Positions 6,870 to 14,846 are shown, counted from the stretch's first letter. The stretch: DNA of 19,442 nt from an uncultured Selenomonadaceae bacterium (GCA_905235425.1 CAJOKY010000009.1:1-19442), one strand, 5' to 3'. Made by a program: numbers and translations. Notes: a model not told the origin generated them from the letters alone.

Positions 6870-7214
6870 ATGACAAACGAAATGAAATTACAAAATGAGG
6901 TTGTAACAATGGAGTCTCTTGACAGAATCAGCGGAGGCACAGTAACGGAATTGGAGGACTTGACAAAGGCGATAGTTTCAAATTCATTTTGGCAAACAGT
7001 AGGTTCATTTGAATCACATGTTCCTATTGCAAACAGTTTTATTGCAAATAGAGTTGAAAAGCTTCTTAAAGAATATTTGCACATTGACGCTGATATCAGT
7101 CTGGGTACCGGCGGTTCAGGCTTGTTTTCAAAAGATAACAAATACAAAGATATGACAACCGGCAAGAACATTTCGCACCAAGAAGTTATCAACAGAATTG
7201 TCAAATTCAAATAA
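6870..7214 (+). CDS. Small protein with a double-glycine leader; candidate secreted or bacteriocin-like peptide
   Basis: I do not recognise the mature part. With start ATG 6870, seven bases after the SD site AAAGGAAG, the product is 114 residues. Residues 1-23 look like a double-glycine leader: a polar N-terminus, then MESLDRISGG with hydrophobic residues at the usual alternating positions before Gly22-Gly23. Known leaders of this type are cut after GG by C39-peptidase ABC exporters. The mature part would be about 91 residues, with no Cys, a Gly-rich loop (LGTGGSGLFSKDNKYKDM) and a C-terminal helix (SHQEVINRIVKF). No exporter, immunity or modification gene lies next to it, so processing would need a transporter elsewhere. 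In-frame GTG 6822 would add 16 Lys-rich residues and is disfavoured. The function (bacteriocin, signal or other secreted protein) is inference. Confidence 0.65.
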   Translation: MTNEMKLQNEVVTMESLDRISGGTVTELEDLTKAIVSNSFWQTVGSFESHVPIANSFIANRVEKLLKEYLHIDADISLGTGGSGLFSKDNKYKDMTTGKNISHQEVINRIVKFK

Positions 7215-7243
7215 AATTTCGGTAAAATATTTAAAATATAAAA

Positions 7244-8169
7244 ATGAAGGGAAACCTTAAAAAAATTTTTCGGCACTGCTTTTAATGGCAGTGCTTTTTA
7301 TTTTGGGTTGCGGTAATGAAAATTTTAGCTCTGAGCGCAGTGAAAATCTTATGAGGACGTACGTAACTTTGAAAGCGACGGGTAAAAATTCAAAAATTGT
7401 GGTTGATGAAAGTTTGAAAAAAATTTTTGAGTTTGTCGAAAATGTTAAAGTTGACGTGAAAAATTTAAATGACGGCGCAGGTAACGGCAACTTTGTTAAA
7501 ATCAGTCTCGCAGTTTTTGAGGTGCTGAAAATTTCTCAAAAATATTCTGCAGAGACTGACGGCGCATTTGACATAACGATTGGCGCGGCGGTTGACTTAT
7601 GGAAAGTTGCCCCAAAAAATCTCTTCCCGTGCAAGAAGAAATTAACGCCGTGAAAAATCTTGTCGGCTACAGGCATTTACACCTTGACGAAAAAAATTGC
7701 AGTGCATAAATTGACACTGCGTGAGTAAAAATAAATTTAGGCGGCGTCGGCAAAGGTTACGGCGTCGACATTGCGCGAAAAATTTTCATTCAGTACAAAA
7801 TTGATGACGGCTTGATTGATTTCGGTACAAGTACGATTTACGCTTTCGGCAAAAAAAATATCGGTGTAAAAAATCCGCGCGGTGAAGGTTTGGCGGAAGT
7901 TTTAGAAATTGAAGACGCCGCGATATCGACTTCCGGCGACTATGAAAATTTTTTTGAAATTGACGGCAAGCGCTATCACCACATTTTGAATCCCGTCAAC
8001 AACCCCACGTCTAAAGGCGGGGGATTCTCGGCTCTTTTAGGTGACTTGTATGTCGGTTGAAAATGCCGCAGGATCAAGCACCGTCATAATTACGAGTGAC
8101 GTGGAAAATTGCGGGACAGTTGCCGATATTTTAACGGTGAAATTTATTCAAGCAAGCAACGCTGAATAA
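7244..8169 (+). pseudogene. apbE: Decayed apbE (FAD:protein FMN transferase lipoprotein)
   Basis: ApbE normally attaches FMN to Thr residues of Rnf/Nqr-type proteins outside the cytoplasm. The pieces align in order but in different frames. ATG 7244 starts a signal peptide that shifts at the A-run 7259-7265 into MAVLFILGCG (lipobox). ISLAVFEVLKISQKYSAETDGAFDITIG and VDLWK follow in that frame. A second -1 shift at the A-run 7614-7619 gives LPVQEEINAVKNLVGYRHL, then in-frame TAA 7707 and TGA 7722, then INLGGVGKGYGVD, ISTSGDYENFFEIDGKRYHHILNP. The Mg/FAD-site motifs are recognisable. At about 8003 the homology is interrupted by an IS200/IS605-like hairpin, and a C-terminal piece (STVIITSDVENCGTVADIL) resumes in another frame, overlapping the ABC-F 3' end. 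No intact product can be made from this sequence. Confidence 0.85.
8001..8070 (+). mobile_element. Probable IS200/IS605-family terminal remnant inside apbE
   Basis: An imperfect hairpin CCCC-A-CGTC-TAAA-GGCG-G-GGGG at 8003-8023, followed by GATTCTCGG, closely resembles the end hairpins flanking tnpB in IS200/IS605 elements (CCCACGCC-TAAA-GGCGTGGG type, from memory). It breaks ApbE homology after HHILNP. No transposase or tnpB is present, so this is at most a solo end or excision scar. The right limit, between 8040 and 8070, is a guess. Confidence 0.45.
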
Positions 8170-8170
8170 A
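8143..8170. other. AT-rich inverted repeat at the convergent 3' ends of apbE and the ABC-F gene
   Basis: TTTATTCA at 8143-8150 and TGAATAAA at 8163-8170 are perfect 8-bp complements around a 12-nt loop. They contain the ABC-F stop codon and the apbE-frame stop. It could act as a weak bidirectional terminator; there is no GC-rich stem. Confidence 0.3.
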
Positions 8171-9803
8171 GCTCGTCAATTTCTTTCAATTTGAGTTCAT
8201 GCTCCGCCGCCAATTCTGCCAATTTCGCAGGGTCGACGGCGTTATTTATTTCGTATTCAAGCATTTTCAATTCCATTTCGTACATTTTCAAAGTGGCTTC
8301 CAACTTTTCAAACTGCACATCTACTTTTGGCGCAGGTTTAGGTTTAACTGCCGACGCAGATTTTTCAGACGCCGGTTTTGACTTCGCAGCTTTATCCTGC
8401 TTTATCGGTGTAACTTCGCGCTTTTCAAATTCAATGACGCGCGTCGTGACTGAATCAAGTAAATATCGGTCATGCGTGACGATTAAAATTGTGCCGTCAA
8501 ATGAGTTTAGCGCTGATTCTATTGCCTCCCGCGCAGGTAAATCTAAATGGTTTGTAGGCTCGTCGAGTATTAAAAAATTCGCGCCGTGCAGAATTAATTT
8601 CGCCAATGCCACGCGCGTTTTTTCGCCGCCGGAAAGATCACCAATCGGCTTTTCTACAATCTGCGCGCCTAAATCAAGCCGTGCCAATTCGGAGCGTGCC
8701 TTTTCAAGCGTCAAATTAAATTCATTGACCAATTCTTCAAGCGGCGTCGCGTTTACGTTTAAATCTTCATGTCCCTGCGAAAGGTAGCCGATTTTCACGC
8801 GGTTGCCTATTTTTATTTCGCCGCTGTCAGATTTAAGCTCACCGACGATAATTTTCAGCAGGGTAGACTTGCCGACGCCGTTTTTACCGATTAAGCCGAT
8901 TTTTTCGCCCTTGATAATTTCGAGACTGAAATTTTTTATAATGCCTTTAAAATTCACATTGTCGAGAATCAAGACTTTGTTGGCAGATTCCGCCGCGTCA
9001 CCGAGTTTAACTTTGACAGATTCGTTAGACGGCGGCTTTTCAAGGCGTTCCATTCTGTCTAAAATATTTTGACGACTGCGCGCACGTTTAGCGGTAGACG
9101 CACGGACTTTGTTTCGGCGCACAAAATCTTCCAGCTTAGCAATTTCTTCCTGCTGTTTTTCGTACGCTTTCCATTCATATTCGCGCCGTTCACTTTTAAG
9201 CTGAAAATATTTTTCGTAGTTGCCGGGATAAATCGTCGCCTTGCCGTTTTCCATATCAAGAATTTTTTCAACGCAATTTTGCAGAAAGTGTCTGTCGTGC
9301 GTAACGGCAATGACGGTGCCGCGATAATTTTTTATGAAGTCTTCCAAAAAATCTATGGCGTAAATGTCAAGATGATTGGTCGGCTCATCCAAAATCAAAA
9401 TACGCGGCTCGTTTAAAAGCGCCCGCGCCAAAGTAATTTTGCCGGTTTCACCGCCGCTGAAATTTTTGGGATTTTTGGCAAGTTCGGATTCGGTAAAACC
9501 GAGACCGTATAAAATTTTTCGCGCTTGAAATTCTTCCGCGCCGTCGCGTAGCATTTCATCAAGCAGGGTTGACTGCGTAAAATTCGGCATTTGTTCAGCG
9601 TAACCTATATCTTCTTTACGAAGTCCGCTTAATTTGCCGGAGTCAAAATCTTCAATGCCGATCATAATTTTGAGCAGGGTAGATTTACCCGCGCCGTTTT
9701 TGCCGACGATACCGATTTTTTCGCCGTCTTGTATGCGGAAACTTATATCAGAAAAAATTGTTCGTTCGCCGAAAGATTTTGTTAAATTTTCAAGTTGAAT
9801 CAT
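8148..9803 (-). CDS. ABC-F family ATPase (ribosome-associated, YdiF/Uup-like)
   Basis: A 551-residue soluble protein has two fused ABC ATPase domains and no membrane segments, the ABC-F pattern. Domain 1 has Walker A GKNGAGKST (34-42), signature NFSGGE (114-119) and LILDEPTNHLD (136-146). Domain 2 has GKNGVGKST (306-314), LSGGE (390-394) and LILDEPTNHLD (411-421). Between them, about residues 190-265, a charged helical linker corresponds to the P-site tRNA interaction motif. The tail has a Lys/Pro/Ala-rich linker (455-490) and a coiled coil (490-551). ABC-F proteins bind the ribosomal E site and aid translation or, in some subgroups, confer antibiotic resistance; nothing here identifies a resistance subtype. 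The start ATG (9801-9803) has no SD site because a heptamer array begins 6 nt upstream. It is convergent with the apbE remnant. Confidence 0.93.
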   Translation of the reverse strand: MIQLENLTKSFGERTIFSDISFRIQDGEKIGIVGKNGAGKSTLLKIMIGIEDFDSGKLSGLRKEDIGYAEQMPNFTQSTLLDEMLRDGAEEFQARKILYGLGFTESELAKNPKNFSGGETGKITLARALLNEPRILILDEPTNHLDIYAIDFLEDFIKNYRGTVIAVTHDRHFLQNCVEKILDMENGKATIYPGNYEKYFQLKSERREYEWKAYEKQQEEIAKLEDFVRRNKVRASTAKRARSRQNILDRMERLEKPPSNESVKVKLGDAAESANKVLILDNVNFKGIIKNFSLEIIKGEKIGLIGKNGVGKSTLLKIIVGELKSDSGEIKIGNRVKIGYLSQGHEDLNVNATPLEELVNEFNLTLEKARSELARLDLGAQIVEKPIGDLSGGEKTRVALAKLILHGANFLILDEPTNHLDLPAREAIESALNSFDGTILIVTHDRYLLDSVTTRVIEFEKREVTPIKQDKAAKSKPASEKSASAVKPKPAPKVDVQFEKLEATLKMYEMELKMLEYEINNAVDPAKLAELAAEHELKLKEIDELYSALLA

Positions 9804-9809
9804 ATTTAT

Positions 9810-9935
9810 TAGCGGTTAGCTGTTAGCTTTTAGCTGTTAGGGGGTAGAGGGTAGAGGGTAGGTATTAATTACTCACTACTAACTACTTACTATTCACTAC
9901 TCACTACTTACTACTTACTACTAACTAATCCCTAC
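9810..9935 (-). repeat. Heptanucleotide array, 18 units
   Basis: Eighteen 7-nt units stay in register from 9810 to 9935. Plus-strand reading: TAGCGGT, TAGCTGT, TAGCTTT, TAGCTGT, TAGGGGG, two TAGAGGG, TAGGTAT, then TAATTAC, TCACTAC, TAACTAC, TTACTAT and similar. On the minus strand it begins within the stop codon of the 9932-10306 gene (TAG at 9934-9932) and ends 6 nt before the ABC-F start codon. No promoter or SD motif is visible inside it. Confidence 0.92.
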
Positions 9936-10306
9936 AACGTTGCAAACCAGTTATAAGCGTCGACAGCCGCAACTTTGCGCGGATCAGGCGGAGGCTCCGG
10001 TGCTTGCGGTTGAGTTTGTTCCTGCGGCTTAGTTTCGGCTTTTACTTCCTCTACAAAATCGTCGTCGCGTTCCATAAACTGCGCCAACTCTTCAATGGTA
10101 ATGTCATTAAAGTCATCTTCGACAAAAAAACTTCTGCGCGAAAATTGCAGTTGGTACGCGGCGCTTTGCTGTTGTTGCTCCGGTCTTACGCGTATTCTTT
10201 GCGTCTGTCGCGCAGCCGAGCTTTGTTTTTGTTCGGACGTTACGTCAATACTTCGGAAAGAAGCTGTCGAGGTTCCCTTCGACCCGTTCAGTCTTTTAAT
10301 TTCCAT
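9932..10306 (-). CDS. Small acidic Gln/Pro-rich protein, function unknown
   Basis: I do not recognise this family. With the start at ATG 10304-10306, behind GGAAGGAAG about ten bases upstream, it is 124 residues; an in-frame GTG at 10313-10315 overlaps that SD site and is rejected. The N-terminus (MEIKRLNGSKGTSTASF) is basic and Ser/Thr-rich, residues ~25-55 are Gln/Arg-rich (RIRVRPEQQQQ), and a conserved-looking acidic block follows (DDFNDITIEELAQFMERDDD). Next come a Gln/Pro spacer and a C-terminal helix ending DAYNWFATL. There is no signal peptide or membrane segment. The arrangement suggests a mostly disordered cytoplasmic protein with two short interaction segments. It is divergent from the M16 protease gene and upstream of the ABC-F gene. 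Confidence 0.7.
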   Translation of the reverse strand: MEIKRLNGSKGTSTASFRSIDVTSEQKQSSAARQTQRIRVRPEQQQQSAAYQLQFSRRSFFVEDDFNDITIEELAQFMERDDDFVEEVKAETKPQEQTQPQAPEPPPDPRKVAAVDAYNWFATL

Positions 10307-10432
10307 GATATACACTTCCTTCCAACAAAATTATTTTTTGAATATTATCGTAAAATTTTTTTTATGCTACTACAAAATTTCGGTTTTGAAAAGTACCGCG
10401 CAGAAAAATTTTTTCGCGAAAACCAAATACTA

Positions 10433-10441
10433 TGTTATAAT
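10433..10441 (+). promoter_or_regulatory. Extended -10 promoter of the M16 protease gene
   Basis: TGTTATAAT at 10433-10441 is a perfect TATAAT with the TGN extension. The -35 region (TTCGCG at 10413-10418) is poor, as is common with extended -10 promoters. Transcription would start near 10448, giving a short leader before the SD site AAAGGAAG. Confidence 0.5.
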
Positions 10442-10469
10442 ATCGAAAATTTTTTGAAAGGAAGATTTT

Positions 10470-13394
10470 ATGAACATCAAAATTAATGACGAATTGCACG
10501 GCTTTAAGCTTAGCAAAATTTCTGACGTTAAGGAAATCAGCGCGAAGACTTACGAATTTGAACACGTGAAAACCGGCGCAAAACTTTTGTACGTCGACGC
10601 AAAAGACGATAACAAAGTTTTTTACATTGCCTTCCGCACTCCGCCTAAAGACGATACCGGCGTTGCTCACATTGTCGAGCATTCGGTACTTTGCGGTTCA
10701 AAAAAATATCCGCTTAAAGAGCCGTTTGTTGAATTGGTTAAAGGTTCACTCAATACTTTTCTCAACGCGATGACTTATCCCGACAAAACGGTTTATCCCG
10801 TCGCCAGCCGCAACGCCAAAGATTTTCGTAACCTGCAGGACGTTTACCTTGACGCCGTATTTTATCCCGCGATGCTTACCACGCCGGAAGTTTTGATGCA
10901 GGAAGGTTGGCATTACGAAATGGAAAATGCCGACGCGCCTTTAACTTTAAGCGGCGTTGTATTTAACGAAATGAAAGGCGCACTTTCTGCACCGGATGAT
11001 ATTTTGGCGCGTAAATCCAAATGTGAACTCTTCCCGCAAAATTGTTACGCCTTTGAATCCGGCGGCGACCCCGAAGCCATTCCGAATTTGACGCAGAAAG
11101 ATTTTGTAGCCTTCCACCAAAAATTTTATCACCCTTCAAACAGTTACATTTATCTTTACGGCGACGTTGACATTGACGATCAGCTTGCGTACCTTGACGG
11201 CGAATATTTGTCGAAGTTTGATAAAATCACGGTTGATTCTGCTATTGAACGTCATCCGCAAATTACGGAAATGAAAGTTGTAAATGACGTTTACCCCATT
11301 GGCGACGAAGAATCACCCGACGCGAAGACGTTTATTTCATTGGACTGCGTAACAGGCGACATTGAAGACGCCACGACGATTTTAGGTCTTGAAATTTTAA
11401 ATCACGCACTGTTCACTACACCTGCCGCGCCGCTTAAAAAGGCGATTATCGATTCAAAACTTGGCAAAGATGTTGACAGCGGCATTGAGGAAGATTTACT
11501 TCAGTCTTCATTCAGCATTACGCTTAACGGCTCGGAAAAGGATAACACGCAAAAATTTTATGACCTTGTCACTGCCGAAATGAAAAAGCTGATTGAAAAC
11601 GGCATTGATAAAACTTTGCTTGAGGCGTCAATCAGCCTTATGGAATTTCGTCTGCGCGAAGCTGATTTTGGTCTTGCGCCGAAAGGCTTAATCTATGGTC
11701 TGCGCTGTATGCGTACGTGGCTTTATGACGGCGACCCCAATACCTACCTGCGCTACGAAGATTCGCTTAAGACGATTAAAGACGGCTTGAACAATCGTTA
11801 CTTTGAAAATCTTTTGCAGAAATATTTTATCGACAATCCGCACAAACTTTTAATCACCCTTGCACCGAGTAAAACCGTTGCCAAAGAGCGTGACGCGCAG
11901 ATTAAAGCTAAGCTTGCCGACGTTAAGGCGAAGTTGTCACCTGCCGAAATTGAAAACGTCATTGAAACTGCGCGGAAGTTAAAAGAACGTCAACAGGCGC
12001 CGGAAAGTCCCGAAGCGTTGGAGACAATCCCGCTTTTAAAGTTAAGCGACATTCGCAAGGAGGCTGAAAATTTCCCGCTGAAATTCCGCGACATTGACGG
12101 TACGCGCATTTTAGACAGCTGCATTGATACGCACGGCATTGTTTATCTTACATTCTTCTTTGACGCGCTGAAAGTGCCGCAGAAAAAACTTTTCCACGCC
12201 TACCTTTTAACCGAGCTTATCGGCAAAGTCGATACAAAGAAACATTCATACAGCGATCTTGCCAACTTGATAAATTTGAATATCGGCGGTTTCGGTTCAA
12301 TCCTTCACGCCGATTCAAGAAAAAATGAGCCGGATTCTTTTATGCCGCGTCTTAAAGTCTACGCTAAAGGTCTTGAATCTAAAATGGACGCAATGGCGGA
12401 AATTTTGGCGGAAATTTTCACCGAATCAATTTTCACCGACAAAAAGCGTATTCGTGAACTGATTGAAGAAGAGCAAATCGGCATTGAATTAAATCTGCAG
12501 GCAAGCGCCACGTCTATTATCGCGGGTAAAGTCGCGTCGTACATTTCAAAGACCGGCGCGTACAACAACGATTCACTTTTGCCTTTTAACAAATTCTTGA
12601 AAGACCTGCTGAAAGATTTTGACGCGAAGTTTGATAAACTTGTTGAGGATTTAAACGACGTTAAGACGCGGCTTTTAAATCGCAACGGCTTAATTATCAG
12701 CGTGACGGCTCTTGATGAACTTTACAATAAATTCCTGCCCAGTTTGACAAATCTTTTGAAGGCGTTGCCGGTTGAAGAGTTCCCTGTCGCTGAATACGAT
12801 TATCCGCTTAAAGCTGAAAATGAGGGCTTGTATTCACAAAGCCGCGTACAATACGTAGGCAAGGGCGCGAACTTTATCAAGCTCGGCTATGAATATGTCG
12901 GCAGTTTGAACGTGTTGGAAACGATTTTGCGCTACACTTATTTTTGGAATGTAATTCGCGTACAAGGCGGCGCTTACGGCTCAATGCTGACGTTTACGCG
13001 TCAAGGCGGTTTATTCTTCGGTTCGTACCGCGATCCCAATTTGAAACGTACGGTTGACGTTTTCGACACTACGGCGGAATTTATTAAAAACTTCGACGTA
13101 TCGGAACGCGAAATGGATAAGTACATAATCGGCACGATGAGCAAGATTGACAAGCCGCTGACACCTTCGCTTAAGGGTCAAATTGCCGCCGACCTTTGCT
13201 TGAAAAATATTACCTACGCCGACAGACAAAAATCACGCGACGAAATTTTAAGTACTCGTCAAGCCGATATTCGTGCGCTTGCAAAACTCGTCGAAGATTG
13301 TATGAAAGAAAATAAACTCTGCGTATTCGGCAATGAAGACGTTATCAAGGAGAATAAAGACCTGTTCAAAGTCATCAGACAGGCTGTAGAGTAG
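10470..13394 (+). CDS. M16C-family zinc metalloprotease (presequence protease/PreP-like)
   Basis: A 974-residue protein, the normal size for single-chain PreP/Cym1-type enzymes. The inverted zinc motif HxxEH is HIVEH at residues 67-71 (GVAHIVEHSVLCGS), with the distal zinc ligand in FNEMKGALS (Glu167). The family blocks KYPLKEPFVEL, GSLNTFLNAMTYPDKTVYPVAS and DVYLDAVFYP follow. The C-terminal half repeats the fold without a zinc site and has RVQGGAYGSM, the usual substrate-positioning segment. These enzymes degrade unfolded peptides of up to several tens of residues in a closed chamber. No signal peptide is seen, so it should be cytoplasmic and act in peptide recycling. Start ATG 10470 follows AAAGGAAG by about five bases. 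Its stop codon is the first TAG of the largest heptamer array, and no terminator hairpin follows. Confidence 0.94.
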   Translation: MNIKINDELHGFKLSKISDVKEISAKTYEFEHVKTGAKLLYVDAKDDNKVFYIAFRTPPKDDTGVAHIVEHSVLCGSKKYPLKEPFVELVKGSLNTFLNAMTYPDKTVYPVASRNAKDFRNLQDVYLDAVFYPAMLTTPEVLMQEGWHYEMENADAPLTLSGVVFNEMKGALSAPDDILARKSKCELFPQNCYAFESGGDPEAIPNLTQKDFVAFHQKFYHPSNSYIYLYGDVDIDDQLAYLDGEYLSKFDKITVDSAIERHPQITEMKVVNDVYPIGDEESPDAKTFISLDCVTGDIEDATTILGLEILNHALFTTPAAPLKKAIIDSKLGKDVDSGIEEDLLQSSFSITLNGSEKDNTQKFYDLVTAEMKKLIENGIDKTLLEASISLMEFRLREADFGLAPKGLIYGLRCMRTWLYDGDPNTYLRYEDSLKTIKDGLNNRYFENLLQKYFIDNPHKLLITLAPSKTVAKERDAQIKAKLADVKAKLSPAEIENVIETARKLKERQQAPESPEALETIPLLKLSDIRKEAENFPLKFRDIDGTRILDSCIDTHGIVYLTFFFDALKVPQKKLFHAYLLTELIGKVDTKKHSYSDLANLINLNIGGFGSILHADSRKNEPDSFMPRLKVYAKGLESKMDAMAEILAEIFTESIFTDKKRIRELIEEEQIGIELNLQASATSIIAGKVASYISKTGAYNNDSLLPFNKFLKDLLKDFDAKFDKLVEDLNDVKTRLLNRNGLIISVTALDELYNKFLPSLTNLLKALPVEEFPVAEYDYPLKAENEGLYSQSRVQYVGKGANFIKLGYEYVGSLNVLETILRYTYFWNVIRVQGGAYGSMLTFTRQGGLFFGSYRDPNLKRTVDVFDTTAEFIKNFDVSEREMDKYIIGTMSKIDKPLTPSLKGQIAADLCLKNITYADRQKSRDEILSTRQADIRALAKLVEDCMKENKLCVFGNEDVIKENKDLFKVIRQAVE

Positions 13395-13573
13395 GGAGTA
13401 GGGAGTAGGGAGTAGAGGGTAGGGGGTAGGGGGTGCTTTTAGGTTTTAGCTTTTAGGTTTTAGCTTTTAGGTGTTAGCTTTTAGCTGTTAGCTATTAGCT
13501 GTTAGCTATTAGCTGTTAGCTGTTAGTCTAACACCTAACACCTAGCACCTAGCACCTAAAAAATAGGCAGTAG
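13392..13573 (+). repeat. Heptanucleotide array, 26 units, largest in the window
   Basis: Twenty-six 7-nt units stay in one register across 182 nt, drifting through TAGGGAG, TAGAGGG/TAGGGGG, AGGTTTT/AGCTTTT, AGCTGTT/AGCTATT and CACCTAA/CACCTAG. The first TAG is the M16 protease stop codon. TTAGGTGTTAG at 13467-13477 is an exact complement of CTAACACCTAA at 13528-13538 (11 bp), so the array can fold into a long hairpin. It ends about six bases before the SD site of the hydrolase gene. Confidence 0.95.
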
Positions 13574-13591
13574 GTTTTGGAGGTTATCACC

Positions 13592-14503
13592 ATGAAAAAA
13601 ACTTTAACGGCGTTAATCTGCGCGGCGTTGATTTTCGGCAGTACAAATGCGGATGCAGCAAGATATTTTATGCAAGGCAACACTAAAGGCAGTACGACGC
13701 CTTATGGTGACAACCTCCGCGTCGGCAAGTACGTGCAAGCCGATGACGCAAAAATTTATTACGAAGTTTACGGTAAAGGTGCACCGGTTTTAATTTTGCA
13801 TGGCGGCGGCGTAGGCAGTCCCTACGAAATGGGCAGAATCATTGACGATTTACAAAAAAATTATCAAGTTATCGTAATGTCGACGCGCGGTCACGGACGC
13901 TCAGAAATTGGTCATTCGCCTATGACTTATGAACAAAAAGCTAATGACGCACTTGCCGTAATTAAAGCTGTCACGAATAAGCCGGTTAAAATTATCGGTT
14001 TCAGTGACGGCGCTTATACCGCTTATAAAATTGCCGCAATGTATCCCGCGCAGGTTGAACGTATTGTCGCTATCGGCGCGGGAACGTTGCAGGCAGGATA
14101 TTTTTCCGGCGAAATGAAATTGGACGACCTTGCAAAGATTGACTCGGCATTTATCGAAGAGCAGAAAAAAATTCGTCCCGAGCCGGAACGTTGGCAAGAA
14201 TTTTGCAACGCGTACATGGATTTTTGGAGCAAAATGCATGTCGGTGAAGAAACTTTTAGCGCGATAAAATGTCCCGTACTTTTGGTAGTTGGCGACGAAG
14301 ACGATCACGCGCCGGTTATCACCGTACTTGAGGCGCATCAGCTTATACCAAATTCCCGCCTTTGCGTTGTACCTAAGGCGTGGCACGACGCTTTCAACGG
14401 CAACTACAACGTTTTCAAGGCGGCTGTTATGCCTTTTGTCTCCGCGCAGATTAAAGATTTAAAAGCCGGCAGTAATAAAGTCGAATACAATTCAAAACGT
14501 TAA
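13592..14503 (+). CDS. Secreted alpha/beta hydrolase, substrate unknown
   Basis: The start is ATG 13592, eight bases after GGAGG at 13579-13583; an in-frame TTG at 13577 overlaps that SD site. The 303-residue protein has a Sec signal peptide (residues 1 to ~22, cleaved near ADA-AR), implying a periplasmic location. The alpha/beta fold shows the oxyanion segment LHGGG (69-73), nucleophile elbow GFSDGA (Ser138), acid in VVGDEDDHAP (about Asp235-238) and His265 in KAWHDAF, a complete Ser-Asp-His triad. The fold covers esterases, lipases and peptidases, and no specificity motif is visible. It begins a closely spaced same-strand gene run that continues to aqpZ. No promoter is seen; the heptamer array fills the upstream region. 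Confidence 0.86.
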   Translation: MKKTLTALICAALIFGSTNADAARYFMQGNTKGSTTPYGDNLRVGKYVQADDAKIYYEVYGKGAPVLILHGGGVGSPYEMGRIIDDLQKNYQVIVMSTRGHGRSEIGHSPMTYEQKANDALAVIKAVTNKPVKIIGFSDGAYTAYKIAAMYPAQVERIVAIGAGTLQAGYFSGEMKLDDLAKIDSAFIEEQKKIRPEPERWQEFCNAYMDFWSKMHVGEETFSAIKCPVLLVVGDEDDHAPVITVLEAHQLIPNSRLCVVPKAWHDAFNGNYNVFKAAVMPFVSAQIKDLKAGSNKVEYNSKR

Positions 14504-14505
14504 AA
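14488..14505 (+). repeat. Direct repeat, left copy, flanking the 14520-14828 gene
   Basis: CAATTCAAAACGTTAAAA recurs at 14813-14830 with one mismatch (G to A). Each copy carries the last codons and TAA stop of the gene before it, 325 bp apart. Confidence 0.6.
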
Positions 14506-14519
14506 AGGTGGTGAACGCA

Positions 14520-14828
14520 ATGAATGATAAAGAAATTCAACCTTTAGATTTGGAAACAATAGCTAAAAAAAATTCGTTAAAGCTTAAGGATTTAAAGCGT
14601 TGGACGGAAAATGCGTTAATTGAAAACGGCAACTATTACATTGTTCCTGAACTCACCTACAAAGGTTTTAACGAAAATCCGAATTGGAGACCGAATTTTT
14701 ATATATTGGATAAAGAATATCGGCTGGTGCGAATCGGTATTGAATTTGCAAAGGAAATTGCCTTATCCGAAAAATTTATCGAATGCACCAAAGCAGATGT
14801 GAAAAGTTGGCGCAATTCAAAACATTAA
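14520..14828 (+). CDS. Small soluble protein of unknown function
   Basis: I do not recognise it. Start ATG 14520 sits six bases after AAGGTGGTG; in-frame GTG codons inside that SD site are rejected. The product is 102 residues with no signal peptide or membrane segment. The N-terminal part (LDLETIAKKNSLKLKDLKRWTE) looks like a short helical domain, perhaps a degenerate helix-turn-helix. The middle is aromatic (NYYIVPELTYKGF, NWRPNFYILDKEYRLV) and the end helical and basic. It lies 16 nt after the hydrolase and 18 nt before the first antitoxin, in an apparent operon. Near-identical 18-nt direct repeats surround it, suggesting it was added as a unit. Confidence 0.6.
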   Translation: MNDKEIQPLDLETIAKKNSLKLKDLKRWTENALIENGNYYIVPELTYKGFNENPNWRPNFYILDKEYRLVRIGIEFAKEIALSEKFIECTKADVKSWRNSKH

Positions 14829-14830
14829 AA
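14813..14830 (+). repeat. Direct repeat, right copy, flanking the 14520-14828 gene
   Basis: CAATTCAAAACATTAAAA matches 14488-14505 at 17 of 18 positions and includes the stop codon of the 14520-14828 gene. Confidence 0.6.
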
Positions 14831-14846
14831 GTAGGGGGTGAAAAAA

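Noticed and set aside
8191..8787. 198-residue frame on the plus strand
   Set aside because: It is the antisense shadow of the ABC-F gene, with Ser/Phe-rich composition typical of such shadows.
9810..9935. CRISPR array or telomere-like (TTAGGG) repeat
   Set aside because: There are no constant repeats with unique spacers and no cas genes. Units are 7 nt and degenerate, and only a few resemble TAGGG by chance.
13901..14386. 161-residue minus-strand frame
   Set aside because: It lies wholly within the alpha/beta hydrolase gene, has no SD site and no recognisable domain.
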